A stretch of DNA of 64,000 bases, taken from the NCBI RefSeq assembly GCF_007997155.1, contig NZ_VORT01000003.1, positions 327,388 through 391,387 of the forward strand, given 5' to 3'. The DNA is from Aequorivita antarctica. GTDB taxonomy: Bacteria; Bacteroidota; Bacteroidia; Flavobacteriales; Flavobacteriaceae. The notes under the pieces were generated by a model, which was not told the origin of the DNA, did not search any database, and worked only from the letters and a program-made list of their open reading frames with translations. Positions 51,507 through 60,943 of the stretch are shown here, one piece after another (the stretch's first letter is position 1; every line of letters starts with the position of its first letter). The position numbers were made by a program, and so were the translations under genes.

Positions 51507-52118
51507 CTATGCTTCAATTTCTTTCTTTGGAAATGCTTTTTTATTGAAAATAAGCAGCAAAATTACCCCAACACTGATTGAAGAATCAGCTATGTTAAAA
51601 ACTGGATCAAAAAAAGTGAAATATTCTCCCCCCCAAAATGGAAACCATTCCGGCAAGGTGCCGCCGTAAAGTGGAAAATAAAGCATGTCAACTACTTTCC
51701 CATGAAACAAAGTTCCGTAGCCACCAGCTTCGGGAAATAATGTAGCTACTTGGTGATGGCTATCATTGAAGATAATGCCGTAAAAGACAGAATCGATAAT
51801 ATTGCCCAAAGCGCCCGCAAAAATCAGAGCAACACAAAAAATCAGGATAGATGGCATGTTTTTTCGAACCGAATCCCAAAGCCAGTAACCTATACCGCCT
51901 ATTGCAACAATCCTGAAAAGTGTTAAAAAAAGTTTGCCGTATTCGCCTGGAATTTTTGCTCCCCAAGCCATCCCTTCGTTTTCCACAAAAAGAATCCGAA
52001 ACCAATCAAACAGACGAATTTCTTCGCCTAAAACAAAATGTGTTTTGATATAAAATTTTGAAATCTGATCAACTAAAAGAATCAGAATGATAATTGCTGT
52101 GGCTTTTTTTAGGCTCAT
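51507..52118 (-). CDS. lspA: Lipoprotein signal peptidase (signal peptidase II)
   Basis: Aspartic membrane protease that removes lipoprotein signal peptides after lipidation. The 203-aa protein has four membrane helices and the family boxes ENEGMAWG, AGALGNIIDSVFYG, GKVVDMLYFPL with catalytic Asp144, and FNIADSSISVG with catalytic Asp178. An insertion of about 25 residues (119-140, 150-168) makes it longer than the E. coli enzyme, as is normal in Bacteroidota. Its numerous clients here include more than six lipoproteins. A structured leader precedes it. Confidence 0.94.
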   Translation of the reverse strand: MSLKKATAIIILILLVDQISKFYIKTHFVLGEEIRLFDWFRILFVENEGMAWGAKIPGEYGKLFLTLFRIVAIGGIGYWLWDSVRKNMPSILIFCVALIFAGALGNIIDSVFYGIIFNDSHHQVATLFPEAGGYGTLFHGKVVDMLYFPLYGGTLPEWFPFWGGEYFTFFDPVFNIADSSISVGVILLLIFNKKAFPKKEIEA

Positions 52119-52206
52119 AGGTTTATTTACTTTTCTCTTTTCAAAAAAAAAATTGAAAAGAGAAGGTACTCCTAAGCTAAGGCTTCGGAGTGCAATGGCA
52201 AAAGTA
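52119..52206 (-). promoter_or_regulatory. Promoter and structured leader of lspA
   Basis: Minus-strand TACTTTTG (52206-52199) is an exact -7 match, giving a transcript start near 52192 and a leader of about 74 nt. Two inverted repeats fall in that leader: ACTCC-x-AAGC / GCTT-x-GGAGT (52168-52191) and a 12-bp perfect stem TTCTCTTTTCAA / TTGAAAAGAGAA (52133-52144 with 52153-52164, 8-nt A-rich loop). The -33 box is weak. No known riboswitch motif is recognised. Confidence 0.35.
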
Positions 52207-52343
52207 GCAATATTATTTGGTTTGTAGTAACGAAATAATACCGTTGATACTTTCCGCTTTAATAAGAAATTTTCTGCGCTCGGAAAGGGTATTTTCTAGG
52301 GTTCCGTGTTTTAACTATAAGGTCGCAAAGAATTTATTTCAAT

Positions 52344-52370
52344 GAAAAAGCCTCGAAAAATTTCGAGGCT
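52344..52370 (-). terminator. Terminator of the ileS-dksA-like operon
   Basis: Minus-strand AGCCTCGAAA pairs with TTTCGAGGCT around a 2-base loop (52349-52370), followed by TTTTTC. It lies 47 bases after the regulator's stop. The rest of the 299-base gap from 52119 to 52417 holds only the lspA leader. Confidence 0.7.
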
Positions 52371-52417
52371 ATAAATATTCATATCTCAACGCTCTTCGCC
52401 GCGACGGAAGGGCGGGA

Positions 52418-52801
52418 CTATTTCTGTAAATTCTTGGCCTCGATGCTCAAAGTGGCGTGTGGAACAAGCTTTAAACGTTCTTTGTTTATCAACTTTCCTG
52501 TTACACGGCAAACCCCGTAAGTTTTATTTTCAATACGCACTAATGCGTTTTTAAGGTCTCGAATAAATTTTTCCTGACGGATGGCAAGTTGCGAATTAGC
52601 CTCTTTGCTCATCACTTCACTACCTTCGTCAAAAGCCTTAAATGTAGGCGAAGTATCGTCAGTGCCGTTGTTGCTGTCGTTTTTATATGAACTTTGGATT
52701 AACTCCAATTGCTCCGTTGCCTTTTTTATTTTTTCGTTCAAAAGTGCTTTAAATTCTTCCAGCTCGGCATCTGAATATCTGGTTCTTTCTGTTTCTGTCA
52801 T
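52418..52801 (-). CDS. TraR/DksA family protein with degenerate zinc finger
   Basis: A 127-aa protein with the coiled-coil and C-terminal layout of DksA: SDAELEEFKALLNEKIKKATEQL, then ALVRIENKTYGVCRVTGKLINKERLKLVPHATLSIEAK. DksA binds RNA polymerase near the secondary channel to adjust stress transcription. Here three of the four zinc cysteines are replaced (the C-x-x-C becomes CRVT, the second pair becomes SIEA), so the finger cannot bind zinc as in E. coli; similar forms are common in Bacteroidota. It is 3 bases downstream of ileS, in its operon. Confidence 0.88.
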   Translation of the reverse strand: MTETERTRYSDAELEEFKALLNEKIKKATEQLELIQSSYKNDSNNGTDDTSPTFKAFDEGSEVMSKEANSQLAIRQEKFIRDLKNALVRIENKTYGVCRVTGKLINKERLKLVPHATLSIEAKNLQK

Positions 52802-52804
52802 GAT

Positions 52805-55800
52805 CTAATGTTTTTTAATGCTTATACGTGTTTCAATATCGTCAAACGCAATTTCTGTTCCGTTATCAATTTGTGGCTGAAATTGCAATACCTCTGTTAA
52901 TGTTTCTTCTTTTATATATTCCAGATTTTGGCTTATCGCCTCTCTCAATTTTTCATTTTCCTTAAGGCTAACCTCTATTCTGTCTGTTACTTCAAAACCA
53001 CTATCCTTTCTCAAGTTTTGGATTCTGTTTACCAATTCTCGGGCAATTCCCTCATTTTTCAAACCTGGGGTTATCGTAACATCCAATGCCACAGTAACTC
53101 CATCTGCATTGGCAACCAACCAGCCCTCAATATCCTGTGAACTTATGATTACATCATCGAGCGCCAAAGTAGCATTTTTTTCATTAATAGAAACAGTTAT
53201 TTCACCATCTTTTTCAAGAGTTGCAATTTGTTTCTGATCAAAGCCCGAAATAGCTGCTGCCACTGCTTTCATGTCTTTTCCAAAACGTGGTCCGAGGGCT
53301 TTGAAATCTGGCTTTATTTGTTTTACCAACATTCCTGAACCTTCGTCAATAAGCTCTATTTCCTTCACGTTTACTTCGCTTTTTATCAAATCTGAAACGG
53401 CAAGGATTTCTTCTTTTTCGGAATCTTCCAAAACCGGAATCATTATTTTTTGGAGCGGTTGGCGCACTTTTATCTTTTCTCTTTGTCTTAACGAAAGCAC
53501 TAACGATGAAATTGTTTGCGCTTTCTGCATTTTATGTTCCAACTTTTTGTTGATGAACGAAGCATCTGCTTTTGGAAAATCGGTCAAATGTACCGATGCT
53601 TTTTTATCTTTTGTTGTTCCCTGCGTTAAATCTTTGTAAAGCCTGTCCATAAAGAACGGAGCTATGGGAGCGCCTAATTTTGTTACAGTTTCCAAGCAAG
53701 TGTATAGTGTTTGGTAAGCAGAGATCTTATCGTCGTTATAACTTCCTTTCCAATATCTTCTTCTGCTTAAACGAACAAACCAGTTGCTTAAATTTTCTTG
53801 AACAAATTCCGAAATAGCACGAGCTGCTTTGGTAGGCTCATAATCTGCGTAATAATCGTCCACTTTTTGGATGAGTGTATGCAATTCTGAAAGTATCCAA
53901 CGGTCAATTTCCGGTCGCTTTTCTAGCGGAAGGTCTTCTTCAAGATACTCAAATTTATCGAGATTGGCGTACAAACTGAAGAAACTATACGTATTGTAAA
54001 GCGTTCCGAAGAATTTATTACGCACTTCAGAAATTCCGTCCTGATCAAATTTTAAATTGTCCCAAGGATTAGCATTGCTTATCATATACCAACGCGTAGC
54101 ATCGGGTCCATATACGTCCAAGGTTTCAAAAGGATCCACTGCATTGCCAAGACGCTTGCTCATCTTTTGACCGTTTTTGTCCAAAACAAGTCCGTTTGAT
54201 ACTACATTTTTATAGGCAACATCGTCAAAAATCATGGTTGCAATTGCGTGCAATGTATAGAACCAACCACGGGTTTGGTCCACGCCTTCAGCAATAAAGT
54301 CCGCCTTACGCCACGTATTTTCTACCTTCTCTTTGTTTTCAAAAGGATAATGCCATTGCGCATACGGCATGCTTCCACTGTCGAACCAAACGTCTATCAA
54401 ATCTGCTTCTCGCTTCATTGGTTTTCCGCTCGGCGACATTAGCGTTATTCCGTCAACTATATTTTTGTGAAGATCAACCTTGGCGTAATTTTCTTCAGAA
54501 AAATCGCCCGCATTGAAATCTTCAAAAATATCCTTCTCCATCAATCCAGCTGTGACAGCTTTCTGCATTTCGGCTTTTAATTCTTTAATAGAACCTACTA
54601 TAATTTCTTCTTTTCCATCTTCGGTTCTCCAAATTGGCAAGGGAATTCCCCAATAACGTGAACGTGAAAGGTTCCAGTCATTGGCATTTGCAAGCCAGTT
54701 GCCAAAACGGCCTTCGCCGGTGGCTTTGGGCTTCCAGTTTATGCCTTTGTTCAGTTCGAACATTCTATCGCGAAAATCGGTCACTTTTATAAACCAAGAA
54801 TCCAGCGGATAGTATAAAATGGGTTTATCAGTTCTCCAACAATTAGGGTAACTGTGAACGTATTTTTCAACCTTGAAGGCTTTATTTTCGGTCTTTAGTT
54901 TTATTGCAAGCTCAACGTCCACAGATTTCTCGGGCACATCGGCATCGTCATAGTATTCATTCTTCACATACTTGCCAGCAAGTTCCTTCATTTCTGGACG
55001 AAACTTTCCTTGTAAATCCACAAGTGGAACAAGATTCCCATTTTCGTCTTTTACCAATAATGGCGGCACTTCTGGAATGGCTTCTTTAGCCACTTTAGCA
55101 TCATCTGCCCCAAAAGTTGGCGCAGTGTGTACGATTCCAGTTCCATCTTCGATAGTAACAAAATCGCCTGCAATTATTCTAAAAGCATTTTCAGGATTGT
55201 CATGCGGTTTTGCATAATCTAGCAACTGCTCGTAACGGATTCCTAACAAATCTGCGCCCTTGAATTCCTTCGAAATAAAATATGGAATCATTTTATCGCC
55301 CTGAATAAAGGCTTCTAAAGATTCCTCATTCGGTTTTTCTTCGAATTTATTCGCAAATTGACTAGCAACCAAGTTTTTCGCCAAAACCACGTTTATGGGT
55401 TGAAAAGTGTATTGGTTGAACGTTTTTACCAACACATAATCAATCTTAGAACCAACTGTTAATGCGGTATTGCTCGGAAGTGTCCAAGGTGTAGTAGTCC
55501 AGGCAAGGAACCAAATATTGTTTGATTCTTCTGCCAGGAAATCGGGCAAAGTTTCGGCCATTGCCTTAAACTGAGCGACTACCGTTGTATCTGTAATATC
55601 CTGATAGGTTCCCGGTTGGTTAAGTTCGTGAGAGCTCAAGCCTGTACCCGCCTTTGGAGAATACGGCTGAATGGTGTAGCCTTTATAAATTAAGTTCTTG
55701 TTGTAAATTTCTTTCAACAACCACCAAACGGTTTCCATATATTTTGGCTCGTAAGTAACGTACGGATTACTCATATCAACCCAATAGCCGTAGCTTTCGG

Positions 55801-56209
55801 TTACTTTATTCCACACATCAGTATAGCGCATTACTGCTTTTTTACAAGCAGCGTTATAATCTTCTACAGAAATCTTTTTACCAATGTCTTCTTTGGTAAT
55901 GCCAAGCTCTTTTTCAACACCCAATTCTATCGGCAAACCGTGCGTATCCCATCCTGCCTTTCTATCAACTTTAAACCCTTTTTGGGTTTTGTATCGGCAG
56001 AAAATATCTTTTATGGCGCGGGCCATAACGTGATGGATGCCCGGCAAACCATTGGCAGATGGCGGCCCTTCAAAAAACACAAACGGCTCCGCCCCCTCAC
56101 GAATGGAAATACTCTGCTCAAAAATGTTTTCTTCTTTCCAGAAATCGAGTATTTCTTCCGCCAGTTTAGGGAGGTCTAGCCCTTTGTATTCTTTAAATTT
56201 TGTGCTCAT
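52805..56209 (-). CDS. ileS: Isoleucyl-tRNA synthetase
   Basis: Charges tRNA-Ile; class I synthetase with editing activity. The 1134-aa length is of the long (eukaryotic-like) type. The HIGH motif appears as LPGIHH (57-60), the CP1 editing domain covers about 200-400, and the catalytic KMSKR loop is in KNGQKMSKRLGNAVDP, followed by the anticodon domain and a C-terminal extension with LAKDE/ISINEK-type beta units. The ATG at 56209 is the natural start. Operon with the DksA-like gene (3-base gap). Confidence 0.97.
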   Translation of the reverse strand: MSTKFKEYKGLDLPKLAEEILDFWKEENIFEQSISIREGAEPFVFFEGPPSANGLPGIHHVMARAIKDIFCRYKTQKGFKVDRKAGWDTHGLPIELGVEKELGITKEDIGKKISVEDYNAACKKAVMRYTDVWNKVTESYGYWVDMSNPYVTYEPKYMETVWWLLKEIYNKNLIYKGYTIQPYSPKAGTGLSSHELNQPGTYQDITDTTVVAQFKAMAETLPDFLAEESNNIWFLAWTTTPWTLPSNTALTVGSKIDYVLVKTFNQYTFQPINVVLAKNLVASQFANKFEEKPNEESLEAFIQGDKMIPYFISKEFKGADLLGIRYEQLLDYAKPHDNPENAFRIIAGDFVTIEDGTGIVHTAPTFGADDAKVAKEAIPEVPPLLVKDENGNLVPLVDLQGKFRPEMKELAGKYVKNEYYDDADVPEKSVDVELAIKLKTENKAFKVEKYVHSYPNCWRTDKPILYYPLDSWFIKVTDFRDRMFELNKGINWKPKATGEGRFGNWLANANDWNLSRSRYWGIPLPIWRTEDGKEEIIVGSIKELKAEMQKAVTAGLMEKDIFEDFNAGDFSEENYAKVDLHKNIVDGITLMSPSGKPMKREADLIDVWFDSGSMPYAQWHYPFENKEKVENTWRKADFIAEGVDQTRGWFYTLHAIATMIFDDVAYKNVVSNGLVLDKNGQKMSKRLGNAVDPFETLDVYGPDATRWYMISNANPWDNLKFDQDGISEVRNKFFGTLYNTYSFFSLYANLDKFEYLEEDLPLEKRPEIDRWILSELHTLIQKVDDYYADYEPTKAARAISEFVQENLSNWFVRLSRRRYWKGSYNDDKISAYQTLYTCLETVTKLGAPIAPFFMDRLYKDLTQGTTKDKKASVHLTDFPKADASFINKKLEHKMQKAQTISSLVLSLRQREKIKVRQPLQKIMIPVLEDSEKEEILAVSDLIKSEVNVKEIELIDEGSGMLVKQIKPDFKALGPRFGKDMKAVAAAISGFDQKQIATLEKDGEITVSINEKNATLALDDVIISSQDIEGWLVANADGVTVALDVTITPGLKNEGIARELVNRIQNLRKDSGFEVTDRIEVSLKENEKLREAISQNLEYIKEETLTEVLQFQPQIDNGTEIAFDDIETRISIKKH

Positions 56210-56299
56210 AAGGTGCTTGTTGCAATAAAGTGTGCAAAAGTAAGGTTTTTTGGAGAAATAAGAGAAAGCTTATGCCTCTGTGATTTTGATAAATAATAA

Positions 56300-56335
56300 A
56301 TAAAAAAACGCCATTTTAAAAAAAATGGCGTTTTA
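56300..56335 (-). terminator. Terminator of the small lipoprotein gene
   Basis: Minus-strand AAAACGCCATTTT pairs with AAAATGGCGTTTT around a short A/T loop (about 56304-56334), followed by TTTATTTATT. Located 21 bases after the stop of the gene at 56356. Confidence 0.7.
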
Positions 56336-56355
56336 AATAACTTTAGATGATAGAT

Positions 56356-56904
56356 TTATCTAGAAAATCTCAAATCTTGAGTGGTAACTGTTGTACTATT
56401 ACCCGAAGTAACAGACATTTCAGAATATAACCTCATCTCAGTTTCAGAATAAATTGTAATTTCAAAAACCACCTGATTATCGTCTTGATCTATTACGGTT
56501 AAAATTTTACTCGTAGGATTTAAAATATAGGTACCAGCACCTATTTCTTCAGCTGCATTACGAATAACAGGATCGTTTGTAACTGTACTTCCATCTGGAT
56601 TTATAACTGTTTCAACAGTAGTATATAAACCACTGGCAGCAAAAGTTCCATCAGCATTAAAAACAAAATTTACATTTTGAAAAATACTTCCTCTAGTCGT
56701 GGAAGAAGATGTAGAGGTGGAACCATTGTTAAAAGTCACTGTTTCAACAACTTTAAGTTCTAAAAAGTTCATAGAGTAGGTGTCTACAAAATTTGCAGTG
56801 GTAAGCTTATAAGGATCAGGTGCATTGTTATCATCATCATTTTTGCTACAACTTACAGTCGCAATAGTTAAGGCAAACAGAAAAATTAATTTTGTCAGTT
56901 TCAT
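56356..56904 (-). CDS. Hypothetical lipoprotein, lipocalin-like
   Basis: A 182-aa lipoprotein: lipobox with Cys19 (TIATVSC), an Asp/Asn-rich linker (SKNDDDNNAPDP), then a beta-rich body with FVFNADGTFAASGLYTTVE, GAGTYILNPTSKILTVIDQDDN and ITIYSETEMRLYSEM. This is the pattern of lipocalin-like small lipoproteins of Flavobacteriaceae. No role known. The frame extends 19 codons upstream; the ATG at 56904 starts the signal peptide. Confidence 0.75.
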   Translation of the reverse strand: MKLTKLIFLFALTIATVSCSKNDDDNNAPDPYKLTTANFVDTYSMNFLELKVVETVTFNNGSTSTSSSTTRGSIFQNVNFVFNADGTFAASGLYTTVETVINPDGSTVTNDPVIRNAAEEIGAGTYILNPTSKILTVIDQDDNQVVFEITIYSETEMRLYSEMSVTSGNSTTVTTQDLRFSR

Positions 56905-57206
56905 AATTAAAGTTTTTTTAATTTTCGGCGAATATAGCACCGTTCCGAATAGTAACATCAAGATTGCACTATTATTATGTTTACTAAAGAATATTATAAC
57001 ATTCTTTTAAGAATTGATTTCGTTGTAGTTATGATTTTCTTTCACGGCTTTAAGAATCTTGCGGAATACTCATAACTAGATTTTACTATGAAGCATCTTT
57101 TATTTTACAAATTCTTGTTTTGTATTCTATTTCAGCAACATAATCTCAGAGTATCTATATATTTGTATTTATTTTTTTAGGTATTATTCCCAAAACCCCA
57201 ACATAA
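56905..57206. other. Gene-poor spacer
   Basis: Between the lipoprotein gene and dsbD there is no convincing gene. One 30-codon ORF at 57088-57180 (MKHLLFYKFLFCILF...) looks like an isolated export signal and has no follow-up frame. No repeat or hairpin of note. Confidence 0.5.
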
Positions 57207-57238
57207 TTTTGAATACTGCATTTTTTACCTCAAATTTG
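57207..57238 (+). promoter_or_regulatory. Candidate promoter of dsbD
   Basis: TTTTG (57207-57211) and CAAATTTG (57231-57238, one mismatch from TAnnTTTG) are separated by 19 bases, 38 bases before the ATG. Confidence 0.3.
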
Positions 57239-57275
57239 AAATCTTTTTAAAGATTCTATATAATATTGTTCAATA

Positions 57276-59360
57276 ATGAAAAAAATCTCTCTCTTTCTCC
57301 TCCTCGCCACAGTTTCCCTTGCTTCCGTTCAATCGCAGATTCTCGACCCCGTAAAGTGGTCCACAAGCATTAAAAAAATATCGGAAACGGAGTATGATTT
57401 AATTTCAAAAGCCACCATTGAAGACAAATGGCACCTTTATTCGCAGGTAGTTCCAGACAACGGACCCTTACCAACGAATCTCACTTTTGAAGAAAACAGC
57501 GCATACAAACTAGTTGGAAAAGCAAAGGAAAGTAAAGGCCACACAGTTCATGACCCAGTGTTCGATATGGTAATTACCTTTTTTGAGAATACGGCAACAT
57601 TTACCCAAAGAATAAAATTGACCGGTGATAAAGGCACCACCGTAAAAGGTGAAGTAGAGTTTATGGTCTGCGATGATACTCGTTGCCTACCACCAAGTTA
57701 TATAGATCTAGTCTTTAAAATTCCTGCACCTGAGAAAAGTACCGAAGCTGCTGTAACACCAGTAAACACTGATGAAACTGAAACTACCGAAGCTGGTACA
57801 GATAATGTTGAAGACACTGCAGCGGTTGATACCGTAAAAACTGAAGTTGTAAAAGACACTGTTAAAGCTTCCTCAGAAAATTCACTTTCAGCTATTGAAC
57901 AAAACCAAAAACAAGATGAAAAAGGGCTTTGGGCCATTTTTTTCTTAGCCTTTCTTTCAGGATTTGCGGCATTGCTTACGCCTTGCGTATTCCCAATGAT
58001 ACCTATGACCGTAAGTTTTTTTACTAAGCAAAGTAAAACAAAAGCAAAGGGTATAAAAAATGCTATTATTTATGGTATTTCAATAATTATTATTTATGTA
58101 TTACTAGGCATTCTAGTAAGTTTAATATTTGGACCCCAAGCATTAAATGCCCTATCGACCAATGTTTGGTTTAATCTTATCTTCTTTGTTTTGTTAATTG
58201 TATTTGCAGTTTCCTTTTTAGGCGCTTTCGAAATTATGCTTCCTAATTCATGGGCAAACAAAGTGGACTCGCAAGCCGATAGAGGCGGTTTAATAGGTAT
58301 CTTTTTTATGGCTCTTGCTTTGGCTATTGTATCGTTTTCGTGCACTGGGCCTATTGTTGGAACGCTATTGGTTCAAGCAGCTGCTGGTGGAAGTCAAGTA
58401 GGACCTATTGTTGGAATGCTTGGATTTTCTTTAGCTATAGCGCTACCTTTCGGATTATTTGCAGCATTTCCAGGATGGATGAATTCATTGCCAAAATCTG
58501 GAGGTTGGTTAAACACTGTAAAAGTAGTATTGGGCTTTTTAGAACTTGCATTGGCTTTCAAATTTTTATCGAATGCCGATCTTGTACTTCAACTTCACTG
58601 GCTTGAAAGAGAAGTATTTTTAGCTATTTGGATTGCCATTTTTGGGGCTCTGGCGCTCTATCTCTTCGGAAAAATCAAGTTGCCACATGATTCGCCATTG
58701 ACGCATATCTCGGTTGGCCGACTTAGCCTTGGGCTACTGGTATTAGCATTTACCGTTTATATGATTCCGGGACTGTGGGGTGCGCCATTAAACTTAATTA
58801 GTGCTTTCCCGCCGCCTTTAGATTACGCAGAATCGCCTTATGGTGTTGGTAATTCCAAAGTTGGAGGAGGGATTGTTGCGAACCAAGGTCAAGACTTACC
58901 CGAAGGCGCACATCTATTGGCGCCCCATCAAATTTTAGCATTTAATGATTATGACAAGGGTCTTGCATATGCAAAAACAGTAGGTAAACCAGTAATGATT
59001 GATTTTACGGGTTGGGCCTGTGTTAATTGCCGAAAAATGGAGCAGAACGTTTGGGTAGATGATAAGGTATTGAATATGTTGAAAAATGAAGTAGTACTTA
59101 TATCACTATATGTTGATGACAAACGTAAACTTGAAGATGACGAAATTGTTGAATCACTTTTAAAACCCGGTAAAAAACTTAAATATATAGGTCAAAAATG
59201 GAGCGAGTTACAAACCATAAAATATAAAACCAACTCTCAACCCTTCTATGTTTTAATGGATCACAACGAAGAAAACCTTATCGATCCTGTGGGTTACACA
59301 CCTGATATTGAAGAATATTACGCTTGGCTTCAAAAAGGAATTGGCGCTTTCAAAAAATAG
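57276..59360 (+). CDS. dsbD: Protein-disulfide reductase DsbD
   Basis: Passes electrons from cytoplasmic thioredoxin across the inner membrane to periplasmic disulfide-exchange and cytochrome c maturation proteins. The 694-aa protein has all three domains: N-terminal DsbD-alpha (about 22-150, CDDTRCLPPSYID with its Cys pair), an acidic Thr/Glu-rich linker (about 155-205), a membrane domain of about eight helices (about 215-510, TPCVFPMIPMTVSFF and SCTGPIVGT carrying the redox cysteines), and a C-terminal thioredoxin-like domain with GWACVNCRKME (C-x-x-C). Stand-alone gene. Confidence 0.93.
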   Translation: MKKISLFLLLATVSLASVQSQILDPVKWSTSIKKISETEYDLISKATIEDKWHLYSQVVPDNGPLPTNLTFEENSAYKLVGKAKESKGHTVHDPVFDMVITFFENTATFTQRIKLTGDKGTTVKGEVEFMVCDDTRCLPPSYIDLVFKIPAPEKSTEAAVTPVNTDETETTEAGTDNVEDTAAVDTVKTEVVKDTVKASSENSLSAIEQNQKQDEKGLWAIFFLAFLSGFAALLTPCVFPMIPMTVSFFTKQSKTKAKGIKNAIIYGISIIIIYVLLGILVSLIFGPQALNALSTNVWFNLIFFVLLIVFAVSFLGAFEIMLPNSWANKVDSQADRGGLIGIFFMALALAIVSFSCTGPIVGTLLVQAAAGGSQVGPIVGMLGFSLAIALPFGLFAAFPGWMNSLPKSGGWLNTVKVVLGFLELALAFKFLSNADLVLQLHWLEREVFLAIWIAIFGALALYLFGKIKLPHDSPLTHISVGRLSLGLLVLAFTVYMIPGLWGAPLNLISAFPPPLDYAESPYGVGNSKVGGGIVANQGQDLPEGAHLLAPHQILAFNDYDKGLAYAKTVGKPVMIDFTGWACVNCRKMEQNVWVDDKVLNMLKNEVVLISLYVDDKRKLEDDEIVESLLKPGKKLKYIGQKWSELQTIKYKTNSQPFYVLMDHNEENLIDPVGYTPDIEEYYAWLQKGIGAFKK

Positions 59361-59420
59361 AAGCTAAAGTTGCTTGTTTTAAGCAGTATTGATTAATTTT
59401 AAGTAATTTTTAAAAATCGG

Positions 59421-60917
59421 ATGATGATCTCTTCGGAAGAAAAAATAAAAGCCACCGCATTGGAAAAGTATTTTGAACCTTTCCGAAAGAATATCGTTGG
59501 CATAAACCAAGAGTTTGAGTCACCTTTCGGAAGAAAAAAAATTATCTATACAGATTGGACGGCAAGTGGCCGTCTCTATGCTCCTATTGAAGAAAAAATG
59601 CTGAAGGATTTTGGGCCATATGTTGCCAATACCCATACCGAAACTTCCGTAACGGGAACGGCAATGACCAAAGCCTATCACGAAGCGCGAAAAATCATAA
59701 AAAAACACGTAAACGCCAACGACCAGGATGTACTGATTACTTGCGAAAGCGGGATGACGGGTGCCATCAATAAGTTCCAGCGTATTTTGGGACTAAAAAT
59801 TCCCGAAAATATAAAACAGTACACCAAAATCCCGGACGATATAAGGCCAGTGGTTTTTGTAACGCACATGGAACACCACAGCAACCAAACCTCTTGGCTT
59901 GAAACCATTGCAGATGTCGTGGTAGTGCCACCAAATGACAATGTTTTGGTCTGTATGAAAGCCTTCGCCAAAACTGTTGAAAAATATAAAGATCATCCCA
60001 TAAAGATTGCAGCGGTTACGAGCTGTTCAAACGTAACAGGAATTCAAACCCCATATCATGAAATAGCAAAACTGATGCACAAAAATGGCGGACTCTGCTT
60101 TGTGGATTTTGCCTGTTCTGCACCTTATGTTTCCATAGATATGCATCCCGAAGAGGAAGGTGCATATTTAGATGCTATCTTTTTTTCGCCCCATAAATTT
60201 TTGGGAGGGCCCGGATCTAGCGGTGTTCTTATTTTCAACAATAATCTTTATAAAAACACGATCCCAGATAATCCAGGAGGTGGAACCGTTTCGTGGACCA
60301 ACCCATGGGGAAATCACAAATACATTGATGATATAGAGACTCGTGAGGATGGAGGAACACCTGGTTTTCTTCAAACCATTCGCACTGCACTTTCAATTCG
60401 TTTGAAAGAAAAAATGGGGATCAAAAATATTTTGCAGCGTGAACACGAGCTTTTAGAAATCGTTTTTGAAAAGCTGAATAACATTCCTAATCTTAAAATT
60501 CTGGCACCCCAAACGCAGGATAGGCTGGCGGTAATCAGTTTTTACATTGACGATTTGCATTTCAATCTTGGCGTTAAATTGCTCAATGATCGTTTTGGAA
60601 TACAAACTCGAGGCGGGTGCTCTTGTGCAGGAACCTACGGCCATTATTTGCTTCATGTAGATCAAGAAACCTCAAACCGTGTTACTTGTGAGATTGACCA
60701 TGGCGATTTGACCCACAAACCAGGCTGGATACGGATGTCCATACATCCCACAACCACAAATGCAGAAGTTGATTACGTTTGCGATTCCATAAAACAATTG
60801 GCAGAAAATTTTTCGGAATGGGGCAAAGAATATAAATACAATTCCAAAAGCAACGAATATTTTCATCCAAAAGAAATAACGGATGACAAAATAAAGGAAT
60901 GGTTTACATTTCAATAA
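59421..60917 (+). CDS. Class V aminotransferase / cysteine desulfurase-like enzyme
   Basis: A 498-aa PLP enzyme of fold type I, class V. PLP-binding Lys in FFSPHKFLGGPGSSGVL, the Asp and aromatic partners in CFVDFACSAPYV and the active-site pattern TEHHS-like (VTHMEHHSNQTSW). It carries a Cys-rich loop QTRGGCSCAGTYGHYLL where cysteine desulfurases keep the persulfide Cys, so it could be a selenocysteine lyase or desulfurase paralogue; the insertions make it about 90 residues longer than SufS. Not a substitute for sufS, which is present. Substrate undetermined. Confidence 0.85.
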   Translation: MMISSEEKIKATALEKYFEPFRKNIVGINQEFESPFGRKKIIYTDWTASGRLYAPIEEKMLKDFGPYVANTHTETSVTGTAMTKAYHEARKIIKKHVNANDQDVLITCESGMTGAINKFQRILGLKIPENIKQYTKIPDDIRPVVFVTHMEHHSNQTSWLETIADVVVVPPNDNVLVCMKAFAKTVEKYKDHPIKIAAVTSCSNVTGIQTPYHEIAKLMHKNGGLCFVDFACSAPYVSIDMHPEEEGAYLDAIFFSPHKFLGGPGSSGVLIFNNNLYKNTIPDNPGGGTVSWTNPWGNHKYIDDIETREDGGTPGFLQTIRTALSIRLKEKMGIKNILQREHELLEIVFEKLNNIPNLKILAPQTQDRLAVISFYIDDLHFNLGVKLLNDRFGIQTRGGCSCAGTYGHYLLHVDQETSNRVTCEIDHGDLTHKPGWIRMSIHPTTTNAEVDYVCDSIKQLAENFSEWGKEYKYNSKSNEYFHPKEITDDKIKEWFTFQ

Positions 60918-60943
60918 TGAATTGTAATTAATTAGTAATCAAT

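Noticed and set aside
57088..57180. 30-codon ORF with a signal-like start
   Set aside because: Too short, ends right after the hydrophobic part and no continuation in other frames; probably chance in AT-rich spacer.
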